Shown here: positions 1 to 8,829 of the stretch, piece by piece
Layout: each line of letters opens with the position of its first letter
Numbering within the stretch: the stretch's first letter is position 1
NCBI RefSeq assembly: GCF_047777955.1
Contig: NZ_CP180537.1
Location: forward strand, 3,286,001 to 3,350,000
Reading direction: 5' to 3'
DNA: 64,000 nt
From: Didemnitutus sp047777955
GTDB taxonomy: Bacteria; Verrucomicrobiota; Verrucomicrobiia; Opitutales; Opitutaceae
Position numbers and translations under genes: made by a program
The notes under the pieces: generated by a model
The model's database searches: none
What the model saw: the letters and a program-made list of their open reading frames with translations, nothing else
Told to the model about the DNA's origin: nothing

Positions 1-9
1 TCCGGCTCA

Positions 10-394
10 ATTGTTTCGCCGACCGAGTCTCTTGTTTTGGGCTCCAACTCCATTGTTTCGGGGGACGAGTCCATTGTTTGGCCGGACGGATCGATTGTTT
101 AGTCGTCCGACCTCGTTGCGGGGGGCACCGCGCGTGTTGCTCGGGCGCTCAGTTCGTTCGAGGGCGGTTGAGGGCTACCGAGCGCAGCGACATCAGACAC
201 CGCCCCTACCTCAATCCGTGTTTCTTCGGTTGGGGCGCTTGTCCCCAAGCGCCCTTCGCTCGCTGCGGACAGAGCCGGCTTTGTTGCTTCAAGGGACAAG
301 GCGGTTGCTGCGGCCGTTGAGTCGATTGTTTCTCCCTCGGAGCTCGTTGTCTCATCAGCCGGCTGGGTTGCGGCGGCGCCCGCGGTTGGTGCTC
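10..394. repeat. 21-bp periodic degenerate tandem array
   Basis: A short core of the form ATTGTTT or GTTGCNN recurs at exactly 21-bp intervals. Its copies start at 10, 31, 52, 73, 94, 115 and 136, and again at 262, 283, 304, 325, 346, 367 and 388. The two blocks are in the same phase, because 136 to 262 is six periods. The sequence between cores is poorly conserved. Twenty-one bases equals two helical turns or seven codons. On the minus strand one frame reads as loose heptads, but it carries a TAA at 99-101 and runs through the REP-like units, so I do not call a gene. No other gene is visible in 1-518. The function is unknown. Confidence 0.75.
155..257. repeat. REP-like palindromic unit, copy 1 (with insertion)
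   Basis: This is the first of two near-identical units, the second being at 408-488. It begins with CGTTCGAGGGCGGTTGAGGG and ends with a palindrome, GGGCGCTTG, a 4-nt loop and CAAGCGCCC. Relative to copy 2 it has about 22 extra bases in the middle (near 175-199), which break the first palindrome. It lies downstream of the pilB-like gene. It is REP-like by structure, and no transposase or RAYT gene is in the window. Confidence 0.7.
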
Positions 395-407
395 GGGCGT
401 TCGGCCT

Positions 408-488
408 CGTTCGAGGGCGGTTGAGGGCAACCGCCCCTACCTCAATCCGTGCTTCTTCGGTAGGGGCGCTTGTCCCCAAGCGCCCTTC
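408..488. repeat. REP-like palindromic unit, copy 2 (intact)
   Basis: This intact copy has two palindromes. The first is GGGCGGTTG-AGGG-CAACCGCCC at 415-436. The second is GGGCGCTTG, TCCC, CAAGCGCCC near 465-487. The 19-bp core at 415-433 recurs in reverse complement at 55672-55690 inside another palindromic element, so this is a dispersed family. It lies about 30 bases past the stop codon of the ATPase gene at 519. It may stabilise or end that transcript, but there is no clear U-tract. Confidence 0.75.
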
Positions 489-518
489 CCTCGCGGCGCG
501 ACGCCGCGGCCGTGGGGA

Positions 519-2246
519 TCAGCCGCGCAGTTCCATGTCTTGCGGCACGGTGCTGAGCGCTTCGGCGAGGGTCGTGAGGCCTTCCTTGACCTTGATGCAG
601 CTGTCCTGGTGGAGCGTCTTCATGCCGCCGCGCATCGCGATCTTCTTCAGCTCGGCGGTCTCGAGTTCCTTGTTGATGCCCTCGATCAGCTCCTCGTTCG
701 TGACCATGAGCTCGTGGATGCCGACGCGGCCCTTGTAGCCGGTGCCGCCGCATTTCGGGCAGCCCTTGGGGTTGGCCTTGAAGATGGTGCCGCCGGTCCA
801 GCCGATGGCGCGCTCCATGATGTCGCGCTCGCGGCCCTCGGGCTCGTAAGCGACACGGCAGGTCTTGCAGACGCGGCGCATGAGGCGCTGGGCGCAGACG
901 CAGACGAGCGAGGAGGACACCATGAACGACTCGATGCCCATGTCGGTGAGGCGCGCGACCGTGCTCGGGGCGTCGTTGGTGTGCAGCGTCGAGATGAGCA
1001 AGTGACCGGTGAGCGCGGCCTCGACGGCGATGCCGGCGGTTTCCTTGTCGCGGATTTCGCCGACGAGGATGATGTCGGGGTCCTGGCGGAGGAAGGCGCG
1101 CAGCGCGGTGGCGAAGGTGAGGCCGATCTGCCGGTGCATCTGCATCTGGTTGATGCCGGGCAGCGTGTATTCGATCGGATCCTCGGCGGTGCGGATGACG
1201 ATGTCGGGCGTGTTGATCTCGTTGAGCGCCGAGTAGAGCGTCATCGACTTGCCCGAGCCGGTCGGTCCGCAGTGCAGGATCATGCCGTAGGGCTGGCGGA
1301 TGCACTCGCGGTATTTGGCCAGGTTCTCCTCGGTGAAGCCCAGGGCCGGCAGCGGGAGCGTGGACTTCTGCTTGTCGAGGATACGCATGACCACGCCTTC
1401 GCCGTGGTTGAGCGGCGCGGTGGAGACGCGGAGGTCGATGTCGACGCCCTTCTTGTTGTATTGCTTGAAGACGATGCGGCCGTCCTGCGGCAGGCGGCGC
1501 TCCGCGATGTCGAGGTTGCACATGATCTTCAGGCGCGCGACGAGCGCGCCGGTGACCTTGGCGGGGAGGCGGAGCTTTTCCTGGGTGAGGCCGTCGATGC
1601 GGTAGCGGACGACGAGGTCCTTCTCCTGCGGCTCGATGTGGATGTCCGACGTGCCGGAGAAATACGCATCCTCGATGATGCGGTTGGCGAGCTGGATGAT
1701 CGGGGCGGAGTCCTCGTGCGTGAGGTCCTCGTCCTTGATCTCGACCTCCTCGTCGGAGAACTGGGCGCCGAGCTGGTCGACGACGTCGGAAAACTGCACC
1801 TGCTCGGGCGCGCTGTCCTTCTTGAGCTTCTCCTTGATGTCCTTCTCCGTGCCGAGGAGGCGGGCGACGCGCATGCCGGTCTTCTCGGCGATCTTGGCGG
1901 CGAGCTGCGTGTCGAAGGGGTTGGCGAAGGCGATCAGCAGCATGTCGCCGACCTGGCCGACGGGCAGGATCGTGTTCTTCTGGCAGAACTCCAGGTCGAC
2001 CTTCTCGAAGGTGGCGTTGTGGAGCTTGTAGCGCGCGACGTTGAAGGGCGTCAGGCCGAGCGCGCGGCACTTGGCGAGGTGGAGCGGGAAGGGCGTGACC
2101 TTGTGCTCGCTCAGCAGGAGCGCGTCGAGCTGCTCGCCGGTGAGGTCGTCGGTGTGGTTGACGACGGCGGCGCGCGCCTCGGGCGAGAGCTTTCCGAGCT
2201 CGACGAGCTTGTCGACAATCTGGGTCTGGACGCGTCCGAGCGGCAT
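519..2246 (-). CDS. pilB: Type IV pilus / type II secretion assembly ATPase (PilB/GspE family)
   Basis: A 575-residue cytoplasmic ATPase that powers pilus extension or type II secretion. Residues about 1-140 form the GspE N-terminal (MshEN) domain. The ATPase core follows, with Walker A GPTGSGKS at 327-334, Walker B-region ILVGEIRD at 393-400 and a histidine-box LISTLHTND at about 417-425. A zinc site of two CxxC pairs lies at C460/C463 and C496/C499, as in PilB, GspE and PulE. Length is normal for the family. The ATG lies one base past the stop of an upstream gene encoding a separate GspE-N-like protein, so the two are probably translationally coupled. Which of PilB or GspE it is cannot be settled without neighbouring pilus or secretion genes, and none are in the window. 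Confidence 0.92.
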   Translation of the reverse strand: MPLGRVQTQIVDKLVELGKLSPEARAAVVNHTDDLTGEQLDALLLSEHKVTPFPLHLAKCRALGLTPFNVARYKLHNATFEKVDLEFCQKNTILPVGQVGDMLLIAFANPFDTQLAAKIAEKTGMRVARLLGTEKDIKEKLKKDSAPEQVQFSDVVDQLGAQFSDEEVEIKDEDLTHEDSAPIIQLANRIIEDAYFSGTSDIHIEPQEKDLVVRYRIDGLTQEKLRLPAKVTGALVARLKIMCNLDIAERRLPQDGRIVFKQYNKKGVDIDLRVSTAPLNHGEGVVMRILDKQKSTLPLPALGFTEENLAKYRECIRQPYGMILHCGPTGSGKSMTLYSALNEINTPDIVIRTAEDPIEYTLPGINQMQMHRQIGLTFATALRAFLRQDPDIILVGEIRDKETAGIAVEAALTGHLLISTLHTNDAPSTVARLTDMGIESFMVSSSLVCVCAQRLMRRVCKTCRVAYEPEGRERDIMERAIGWTGGTIFKANPKGCPKCGGTGYKGRVGIHELMVTNEELIEGINKELETAELKKIAMRGGMKTLHQDSCIKVKEGLTTLAEALSTVPQDMELRG

Positions 2247-2247
2247 G

Positions 2248-2760
2248 TCAGGAAGCGGGATGGGCCTTGGCGTGTTCGTCGCGCTCGGCCTGCTGGCGGT
2301 CGAGGAACTCCGCGATCACGTCCATCGTCGTGGCGTGCCAGACGATCGTGCCGCCGAGTTTCTTTTCCCAGTGGGTGCGCACGGCGGGACTGAGATAATA
2401 GGCGGTGGCGACGAGCCAGAAATCCTCCTCCTTGTCGTAGGGCACGGTCCAGCTCGCCCAGCACATGCCGAGGTCGAGGTGCTTGCGGATGTCGTCCGGC
2501 ACGTCGTAGTGGCGCAGGTCGACGACCCCGAGCTGGTGCTCCTCCATCACGGCGTGGAGGACGTCCTCCTCGCGCACGACCTTGCGCTCGAGGGCGAGGA
2601 TGCCGAGCACGGAGGCCTGCCGGAAATCGCCCTGCCCCGCCAGCTCGAGCACGCGCTCGTTGGCGGCCTCGAGGTCCTCGAACTTGACGAGGTTGTGCTC
2701 CACGAGCGCCGAGCCGAGGAGGCGGTTGGCGCGCATGAGGAGTGGCCGATGTTCCGTCAT
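2248..2760 (-). CDS. Stand-alone GspE-N/MshEN-type domain protein
   Basis: A 170-residue soluble protein with no ATPase domain. Residues about 14-40 (LLGSALVEHNLV, then a helix) and 50-85 (VLGILALERKVV, then a helix) resemble the two tandem helical motifs of MshEN domains, some of which bind cyclic di-GMP. Residues about 86-165 (LGVVDLRHYDVPDD, later FWLVATAYYLSP) match the alpha/beta part of the GspE N-terminal domain. It ends one base before the start of the PilB/GspE ATPase. I infer a partner or regulator of that ATPase. Nucleotide binding is not shown, and several consensus positions differ. Confidence 0.7.
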   Translation of the reverse strand: MTEHRPLLMRANRLLGSALVEHNLVKFEDLEAANERVLELAGQGDFRQASVLGILALERKVVREEDVLHAVMEEHQLGVVDLRHYDVPDDIRKHLDLGMCWASWTVPYDKEEDFWLVATAYYLSPAVRTHWEKKLGGTIVWHATTMDVIAEFLDRQQAERDEHAKAHPAS

Positions 2761-2779
2761 GGGAGAGACGAGAATGGGA

Positions 2780-3811
2780 TCACGCCGCGGGGGCTGGCGA
2801 TGCCTTTTGCTTCTTCCGCAGCTTCCGGACGCGTTTTAGCAGTTCTTTTTTAAGCTTGGGGATGCCTTCCTCGCTCAGGCAGGAGATGGGGACGATCTCG
2901 GCGGTCTTGTAGCGCGTCTTGAACTTCTTGAGATTCGCGACGGCGGCGTCCTCGTCCATCTTGTTGGCGGCGACGAGGCGCGGTTTCTTGAGCAGCTCGG
3001 GGTCGTAGAGTTCGAGCTCCTTGAGCAGCTGCTTGTAGTCGTCGCGCGGGTCGCGGCCGTCGGTGCCGGCCATGTCGACGATGATGAGCAGCAGGGCGCA
3101 GCGCTCGATGTGGCGGAGGAAGCGGTGGCCGAGGCCCTTGTTCTCGCTCGCGCCGGCGATGAGGCCGGGGATGTCGGCGAGGATGAGGCGGTCGTATTCC
3201 TCGACGAACTCGATGATGCCGATCTGCGGCTGGAGCGTGGTGAAGGGATACGCCGCGACCTTCGGGTGGGCCTTGGTGATGAGGCCCGTGAGCGAGGACT
3301 TGCCGGCGTTGGGGAAGCCCACGAGGCCGACGTCCGCGATGCTCTTCAGCTCGAGGCGATACTCGCCGAACTCGCCCGGCTCGCCCGGGCCGTGCTGGCG
3401 CGGGGCGCGGTTGATGGAGGACTTGAAGCGGGTGTTGCCGAAGCCGCCCTTGCCGCCGTGGCAGAGGATGAACTCCTGGCCGTCCTCGAGGATCTCGGTG
3501 ACGACCTCGCCGGTCTCGAGCCGGTAGACGACGGTGCCGAGCGGCACGCGCAGCACGGCGTTGCGGCCCTCGCGGCCGTTGCAGTCCTTGCCCTGGCCGT
3601 GCTCGCCGCGCTCGGCGGTCCAGTGCGGCTTGTATTTGAAGTCGATCAGGTTGTTCTGGTCGTCGTCGCCGCGCAGGACGACGTGGCCGCCGCGCCCGCC
3701 ATCGCCGCCGTTGGGGCCGCCCCACGGCTCGTATTTTTCGCGACGAAAGCTCACGCAACCGCGGCCTCCGTCGCCAGCGCGGGCTTTGATGGTGCATTCG
3801 TCGATGAACAT
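2780..3811 (-). CDS. obg: GTPase Obg (ribosome assembly)
   Basis: A 343-residue Obg GTPase acting in late 50S ribosome assembly and stress control. The glycine-rich OBG fold covers residues 1-160 (GGDGGRGGHV, GGKGGFGNTRF). The G domain follows with G1 GFPNAGKSS, G3 ADIPGLI and G4 NKMD. The tail is short and lysine-rich (LRKKQK), so the extra C-terminal domain of some Obg proteins is absent. The reading frame is open upstream, but ATG at 3811 gives the canonical MFIDE start. It lies 41 bases below the hydrolase gene and 19 above the MshEN-like gene, in the same direction. No Shine-Dalgarno site is visible. Confidence 0.97.
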   Translation of the reverse strand: MFIDECTIKARAGDGGRGCVSFRREKYEPWGGPNGGDGGRGGHVVLRGDDDQNNLIDFKYKPHWTAERGEHGQGKDCNGREGRNAVLRVPLGTVVYRLETGEVVTEILEDGQEFILCHGGKGGFGNTRFKSSINRAPRQHGPGEPGEFGEYRLELKSIADVGLVGFPNAGKSSLTGLITKAHPKVAAYPFTTLQPQIGIIEFVEEYDRLILADIPGLIAGASENKGLGHRFLRHIERCALLLIIVDMAGTDGRDPRDDYKQLLKELELYDPELLKKPRLVAANKMDEDAAVANLKKFKTRYKTAEIVPISCLSEEGIPKLKKELLKRVRKLRKKQKASPAPAA

Positions 3812-3852
3812 GCGACCAAACGTGCAGAATCCCGCGCGCTTGCCAAGCGGAG

Positions 3853-4404
3853 TTAGGCGCCCGGCTCCCGAGCCCGCAATTCCCGCCACAGCCCCTGCCC
3901 CACCGGCCACGCGCCGAGGTCCGAATCGGAGTTGATGTGTCCGGCCGCCCCGATCACGCGCAGGTCCGCCCGCCAGGCGGCGGCGAACTCCGTCGTGCGC
4001 GCCAGCGCGGCGTAGGGATCGTCCGTGCTCGCGACGACGAGGGCCGGGAACGGCAGCGACTCGCGCGGGATCGGTCCGAAGCCGCGCAACATCGGCAGGT
4101 CGGGCGCCTGCTCGACATCCGCCGGCGCCACGAGCAGCGCCCCGGCGATGCCGCGCCCGCCGCGAGCGGCGTAGCGCGCGACGGCGATGCAGCCGAGGCT
4201 GTGCGCGATGATCCACACCGGCGCGGACCGCGGCTCCAGCGCCCGCTCGAGCGCGGAGTCCCAGGCCTCCGGCGAGGTCGACCGCCAGTCCGCCAGCGCC
4301 ATCCGCGCCCACGCGGGATTCGCGGCGTGCCACACGCGCATCCAGTGCTTCGGGCCTCCGCCCGAGTAACCGGGCACCAGCAAGACCGACGGCGGGCCGC
4401 CCAT
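3853..4404 (-). CDS. Small alpha/beta hydrolase, RBBP9/YdeN family
   Basis: A 183-residue single-domain serine hydrolase. The N-terminal LLVPGYSGGGPKHW is typical of the RBBP9/YdeN family. The nucleophile serine is in AHSLGC near residue 69, the acid is probably Asp in STDDPY near 128, and the histidine is in GAAGHIN near 152. There is no signal peptide, so it should be cytoplasmic. The substrate is unknown; members are esterase-like or uncharacterised. It starts seven bases after the ftsZ stop, at the tail of the division cluster, and may simply be co-transcribed. Confidence 0.85.
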   Translation of the reverse strand: MGGPPSVLLVPGYSGGGPKHWMRVWHAANPAWARMALADWRSTSPEAWDSALERALEPRSAPVWIIAHSLGCIAVARYAARGGRGIAGALLVAPADVEQAPDLPMLRGFGPIPRESLPFPALVVASTDDPYAALARTTEFAAAWRADLRVIGAAGHINSDSDLGAWPVGQGLWRELRAREPGA

Positions 4405-4411
4405 GCCGGGG

Positions 4412-5689
4412 TCAGACCGTGACCTTGATGCCGCGGCGCAGATACGTCGGCACGTCGAGGTCCTGGCCTTCGAAGAGATTGCGGTCGGACTTGTCGAACG
4501 AGCCGCGATTGGCCTCCGGCTCGGCGACGCCGCCGAAGCCGAACTCCTCCTGCTGCGGCTTGTTCGGGTCGTGCGCCGCGGCCTTGGGCGCGCGCGCGGA
4601 GCGCTCCGCCGGGGCGGCGGCCTTCGGCGCGGACTCGCCCTCGGTCGTCTCGCCCGCCGCCGGGGCGCGCTCAGGGCGCTTGGCGGGGGTGTTCGGCTTC
4701 GCCCGGGTGAAGGTGCGGCCGCCGATGTCGGTCGCGCCGATGACGCAGACCTCGACCCGGCCCTGCAGCGCCTCGTCGATGACGGCGCCCATGATCACGT
4801 GCGCCTCGCGGCCGAACTCCTCGGTCACGGCGGTCATGAGTTCGTTGACCTTGGTCAGGCTCAGGTCGGCGCCGCCGGTGATGTTCACCATCAGGCGGTC
4901 GGCCTTGCGGGCGAACTCGGGCGTGGCGAGCAGCGGGCAGTTCTTGAGATCCTCGAAGGCGTCCTGGGCGGCGTTCTCGCCCTCGCCGGTGCCGAGGCCG
5001 AAGAGCGTCTTGCCGCCGCGCGTCTGGAAGGCGGTGCGCAGGGCCTGGAAGTCGACGTTGATCAGGCCGGTCTGCGAAAGCATGGCCCAGATCGACTTCA
5101 CGCCGCGCCCCATCCAGACGTCGGCGCGGGCGAAGGAGTCGAGCACGCTCGTCTGCTCCGTGCCCTCCTGCAGCAGCAGGTCGTTGGAGAGCGGGATGAC
5201 GGCGTGGCACTGCTTGCGCAGCTCCTCGAGCGCCTCCTCGGCCTGCTTGCGGCGGCGGCCGCCCTCGAAGCTGAACGGCAGCGTCACGAACGCGATCACG
5301 AGCGCGCCGGCATCGCGGGCGATCTCGGCCACGACGGGCGTGGCGCCGGAGCCGGTGCCGCCGCCGAGGCCGGCGAGCAGGAAGACCAGGTCGGTGCCCT
5401 TGACCACCTCGGCGATCTTCTCCCGGTCAGCGTCGGCCGCCTGGTAGCCCAGCGCGGGGTCGCCGCCGGCGCTGAGGCCGCGGGTGACGCCGGCGCCGAT
5501 GAGGACCTTGTCCTGCACAGGCGAGGCGCTGAGCGCCTTGAAGTCGGTGTTGATGACGGCGAGCTGGAGGCGGTCGAGGTTCTCCATCTTCAGCCGGTCG
5601 ACGGCGTTGGAGCCGCCGCCGCCGATGCCGACAAGCTTGATGCCGATGTCGCGGTCGGTGAGGGCCTCGAGGGGAAGTTCGTTGTTCAT
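4412..5689 (-). CDS. ftsZ: Cell division tubulin homologue FtsZ
   Basis: A 425-residue GTP-binding protein that forms the division ring. The N-terminal GTPase domain carries GIGGGGSNAV and the tubulin signature GGGTGSG, and the T7-loop region reads GLINVDFQALRTAF. A proline- and alanine-rich linker (about 325-405) separates the core from the C-terminal tail DVPTYLRRGIKV, the peptide that binds FtsA and other partners. The start has one of the few clear Shine-Dalgarno sites here (GAGG, 8 bases from ATG), fitting the high FtsZ demand. It is the last division gene of the cluster, 10 bases after ftsA. Confidence 0.98.
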   Translation of the reverse strand: MNNELPLEALTDRDIGIKLVGIGGGGSNAVDRLKMENLDRLQLAVINTDFKALSASPVQDKVLIGAGVTRGLSAGGDPALGYQAADADREKIAEVVKGTDLVFLLAGLGGGTGSGATPVVAEIARDAGALVIAFVTLPFSFEGGRRRKQAEEALEELRKQCHAVIPLSNDLLLQEGTEQTSVLDSFARADVWMGRGVKSIWAMLSQTGLINVDFQALRTAFQTRGGKTLFGLGTGEGENAAQDAFEDLKNCPLLATPEFARKADRLMVNITGGADLSLTKVNELMTAVTEEFGREAHVIMGAVIDEALQGRVEVCVIGATDIGGRTFTRAKPNTPAKRPERAPAAGETTEGESAPKAAAPAERSARAPKAAAHDPNKPQQEEFGFGGVAEPEANRGSFDKSDRNLFEGQDLDVPTYLRRGIKVTV

Positions 5690-5699
5690 CGTCGGGTCC

Positions 5700-6914
5700 T
5701 CAGGAGAAGAATTTCGTCAGGCCGGCGAAGAGGCCGCCCGGCCGGCGGCGCGCCGGCACATGGTGCTCGGAGGCGTGCTTGAAGCCGAACTGGAAGACGC
5801 CGAGGACCGCGCTGAACATCGGATCCTTCAGCTCGTCCTTCACCCACGACGGCGCCTCGCCGCGGCGGACGGGCAGGCCGAAGACGCGGCTCGCGGCTTC
5901 GTCGATGCCGGGCATCTTGGCCGTGCCGCCGGTGAGGACGACGCCGGCGCCGCAATGCTCGGGCGAGAGCTTCGGGCCGAGTTTCTTCTGCACGATCTCG
6001 AAGATCTCCTGCACCCGGGCGGAGGTGATCGTCTCGATCGCGCCGCGCGCGATCTGGCGGTCGCCGAAGGACATGTCGCCGTTGAGCCAGACCTTGTCGG
6101 ACTTGTCGCGCGTCTGCACCGTGCCGCGGCCGTGGCGGAGCTTCAGCATCTCGGCCTGCGTCGTGGTGACGCGGAGGCCGATGGCGAGGTCGTTCGTCAC
6201 GTGCTCGCCGCCGACGGGCAGCGTGCCGGTCGCGGCGACGTGGCCGTCGCGGTAGAGCACGTAGTCGGTGATGCCCTTGCCGACGTCGAGGACGAGCGCG
6301 CCGTGGATGCGTTCCTCCTGCGTGGTGAGGAGCGAGCCGCTGGCCAGGGCCGAGAGCACGAGCTCGCGCACCTCGAGGTGGTAGCCGCCGACGACGTGGA
6401 TGTTGTCGCTGACCTTGGCCTCCTGGCCGTGGACGATCCAGTAGCCGACTTCCAGGCGGCTGCCGGAGAGATGCTCGGGATCGGCGACGACGCGGCCGTC
6501 GAGGCGGAACGGCCGGCGGAGCTCGTGGATGCGCGTGCGACCGGACGGCAGCTCCTTTTCCTTGGCCAGGTCGCAGACGGTGGCGATGTCGAGCTGGGTG
6601 ACGGTGTTGTCGGCCGACTTCACGTTGACCGAGGCCTCATTGTAGAAGCCGTCGAGGTGCGGGCCGGTCTGGGCGAGCCAGACCTCGTCGATGCGGGCGC
6701 CGGCCTTCTTCTCGGCCATCTCGAGCGCGTGGTGGGCGGCCTCGGAGGCGGCCTTGTAGTCGACGACCTCGCCCTTCATCACGCCGCGCGACTGGGAGAG
6801 GCCGACGCCGATGATGTTGAGCGCGCGGCCGCGGGCGATCTCGCCCACGAGGACCGCGATCTTGCCGGTGCCGATTTCGACCGCACCGATGATTCTGCTG
6901 CCGTTAGAGATCAC
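5700..6914 (-). CDS. ftsA: Cell division actin homologue FtsA
   Basis: A 404-residue actin-family ATPase that tethers FtsZ to the membrane. It shows the phosphate-binding loop near the N-terminus (GAVEIGTGKIAVLVGE), the 1C/SHS2 insert around residues 80-165, a second phosphate loop LVLDVGKGITDY and an adenosine motif VVLTGGTAKMPG. It ends in GLFAGLTKFFS, a short amphipathic stretch that could be the membrane anchor. The start is GTG at 6914, overlapping the end of ftsQ by 11 bases. The next gene is ftsZ. Confidence 0.96.
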   Translation of the reverse strand: MISNGSRIIGAVEIGTGKIAVLVGEIARGRALNIIGVGLSQSRGVMKGEVVDYKAASEAAHHALEMAEKKAGARIDEVWLAQTGPHLDGFYNEASVNVKSADNTVTQLDIATVCDLAKEKELPSGRTRIHELRRPFRLDGRVVADPEHLSGSRLEVGYWIVHGQEAKVSDNIHVVGGYHLEVRELVLSALASGSLLTTQEERIHGALVLDVGKGITDYVLYRDGHVAATGTLPVGGEHVTNDLAIGLRVTTTQAEMLKLRHGRGTVQTRDKSDKVWLNGDMSFGDRQIARGAIETITSARVQEIFEIVQKKLGPKLSPEHCGAGVVLTGGTAKMPGIDEAASRVFGLPVRRGEAPSWVKDELKDPMFSAVLGVFQFGFKHASEHHVPARRRPGGLFAGLTKFFS

Positions 6915-7904
6915 GTGAAGGTTTCTGTTTCGAAGGGGACGGGGAAGTGAAATTGAAGGCCGGCGCGACCGCGCCCGACTTCGCCTGCCGGGCCAGCTCC
7001 TCGGGCGTCTGTGCGAGCCGCACCGGCACCTGCGGGCCGAGGGCGAGGTTGACGGAGAGGAGCTGCGGCTCGGCCAGGGTGCGCTTCGTCTCGTCGATGA
7101 TGTAGTCGAGCTGCGCGATCTGGCGGAAGAAGTCCTGCTTCGCGCTGAAGACGATCTCGGGGATGTCCTGCGCCTTGACCGCGATCTCGTCGTGGCTGGC
7201 CAGGCGCGCGAGCGAGACGAAGAGCCACTCGCGGTAGAGGTGCGGGGCCTGGAGCTGGGCGGTCGTGAGGAGGTCAGCCACGGCCTTCATGCCGTCGATC
7301 GGCGCGTAGCCCGGGCCGTTGTCGGCGAGCCGGAGGCGGAGGCCGTCGAGCCACGGCAGGCTGGCGAGCAGCGCCTTGTCGTAGTTCACGCCCTCGTAGA
7401 CGACGCCGTCCTTGGCCACGAGCAGCTGTTTCTTTCCCCGCCGTCCTCCACCTGGATGCGGGCGACCGGCGTGCGTTCCTGGAGGTCGATGCGCAGGGTG
7501 TCGGGAAAATTGCGCGTGAGCACCGCCACGCGAACTTGGCCGACGGCCATCAGCTTCTCGCGCAGCGCGGCGAGGTCGAGCGCCATGAGCGTGGTGTGAC
7601 GCGGGAGGGCGAGCACGCGCGCGGCCCACTCGTTGCCGAGCACACCGTCGGTGATGACGACGATGTCCTTCACCGGCTCGCTCTTCACCGCCGAGGCGAT
7701 GGCGGCGCGGTCGTTCTCCCAGGTGTGGACCATCTCGTAGACGCCCCACGCCACCGCGCCGGTGAGAGCCACGAGCGCGGCGCCCTTGAACCACGCCATC
7801 TGCTGGCGCCGGCGGCCGCGGGCGGACATGGCGCGCGGCGTCACGTCCTGGCGAATGGTGCGCCAGGAACGCTCGGCCGCGGCGGTGTCCTTCTCCTCGC
7901 TCAT
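6904..7904 (-). CDS. ftsQ: Cell division protein FtsQ (frameshifted in this sequence)
   Basis: A single-pass division protein linking cytoplasmic and periplasmic parts of the divisome. ATG at 7904 overlaps the ddl stop as ATGA. The N-terminal cytoplasmic stretch is followed by one membrane helix (GAALVALTGAVAWGVYE) and a POTRA-like domain (VVITDGVLG to TLRIDLQERTPVARIQV). The frame then breaks at the C4 run 7436-7439. Adding one base joins it to KKQLLVAKDGVVYEG and runs to TAA at 6904-6906, for 333 residues. Both halves look functional, so I read this as a sequencing deletion. The tail overlaps ftsA. Confidence 0.9.
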
Positions 7905-8829
7905 TGCTTCGTGGTGGCGCCGGCGAGGCGCTCGAGGGCGGGCGCGACCAGTTCGCGGCAAAGCGCGTTGAAATCGAGGCCCACGCAACGAGCGCTCATC
8001 GGCAAGAGGCTCGTCTCCTTCATGCCGGGCAGCGTGTTGATTTCCAGCAGATAAAGCTCGCCGTCCGGCGCGAGGATGAAGTCGATGCGCGCGTAGTCGC
8101 GGCAGCCGCAGGCGGCGAACGCCGTCTCGGCGGCGCGCTGCACCTCGGCCGTCTGCTCGGCGGACAGCGGGGCGGGCGCGGTGTATTCCGTCATGCCCTT
8201 GGTATACTTGCTGGTGTAGTCGAACACGCCGGATTTCGGCGCGATCTCGACCACGCCCATGGCGCGGCCGCGCAGCAGGCCGACGGTGAGCTCGCGGCCG
8301 ACGATGCGCTTCTCGATCACCCAGTCGCCCTGGCGGATGCCGGCGAGGGCGATCTCGAGGCCGGCGCGCGAGGTGATCATCTGCAGGCCGACGCTGCTGC
8401 CCTGGCGGTTGGGCTTGAGCACGACCTGCTCGCCGAGCTCGTCGGAGAGCACGGCGGCCTTCGGCTTGCTCGTGACGTCGAAGGCGCGCCCCGGGGCGAC
8501 GCGCACGCCCAGCGCCGAGACGGCCTGGCGCGTGCGCCACTTGTCGAAGCAGAGTTCGGAGCCCGCCGCGTCGCAGCCGGCGTAGGCGACGCCCGCCTGC
8601 TCGAGCAGGCGCTGCATGCCGCCGTCCTCGCCGAACACCCCGTGCAGCGTGGAGAAGACCACGTGGCGCTTCGGATCGAGCCCCGCCGGGAGCGCGTCGG
8701 CCTCGATGTTGAACAGCTGGGTCGGGAACGACGCGGCCAGGGCCAGCGCGGCGGCCTTGCCGGAGCCGAGGGAGACTTCGCGTTCGGGGAGGTGCCGCCC
8801 GCGAAGACGGCGATGATCGGGGAGCTCAT
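7901..8829 (-). CDS. ddl: D-alanine--D-alanine ligase (frameshifted in this sequence)
   Basis: Joins two D-alanines with ATP for the peptidoglycan stem peptide. The N-terminus MSSPIIAVFAGGTSP lies in one frame. After the G4 run at 8786-8789 the family sequence resumes in another frame (VVFSTLHGVFGEDGG). One added base restores ERE and an ORF of 309 residues. The ATP-grasp domain shows VVLKPNRQGSSVGL, the acidic metal-site region ARIDFILAP and LLEINTLPGMKETS. ATG at 8829 overlaps the murB stop, and its own stop overlaps the ftsQ start, both as ATGA. The frameshift is most likely a sequence error. Confidence 0.92.

Noticed and set aside
10..394. CRISPR array
   Set aside because: Period is only 21 bp with a degenerate 7-base core and no separate conserved repeats and unique spacers; no cas genes.
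99..479. A 126-codon minus-strand frame downstream of the ATPase gene
   Set aside because: It translates the REP-like units twice (GTSAPTEE..RIEVGAV), which also occur elsewhere as palindromes, so it is most likely non-coding repeat DNA.
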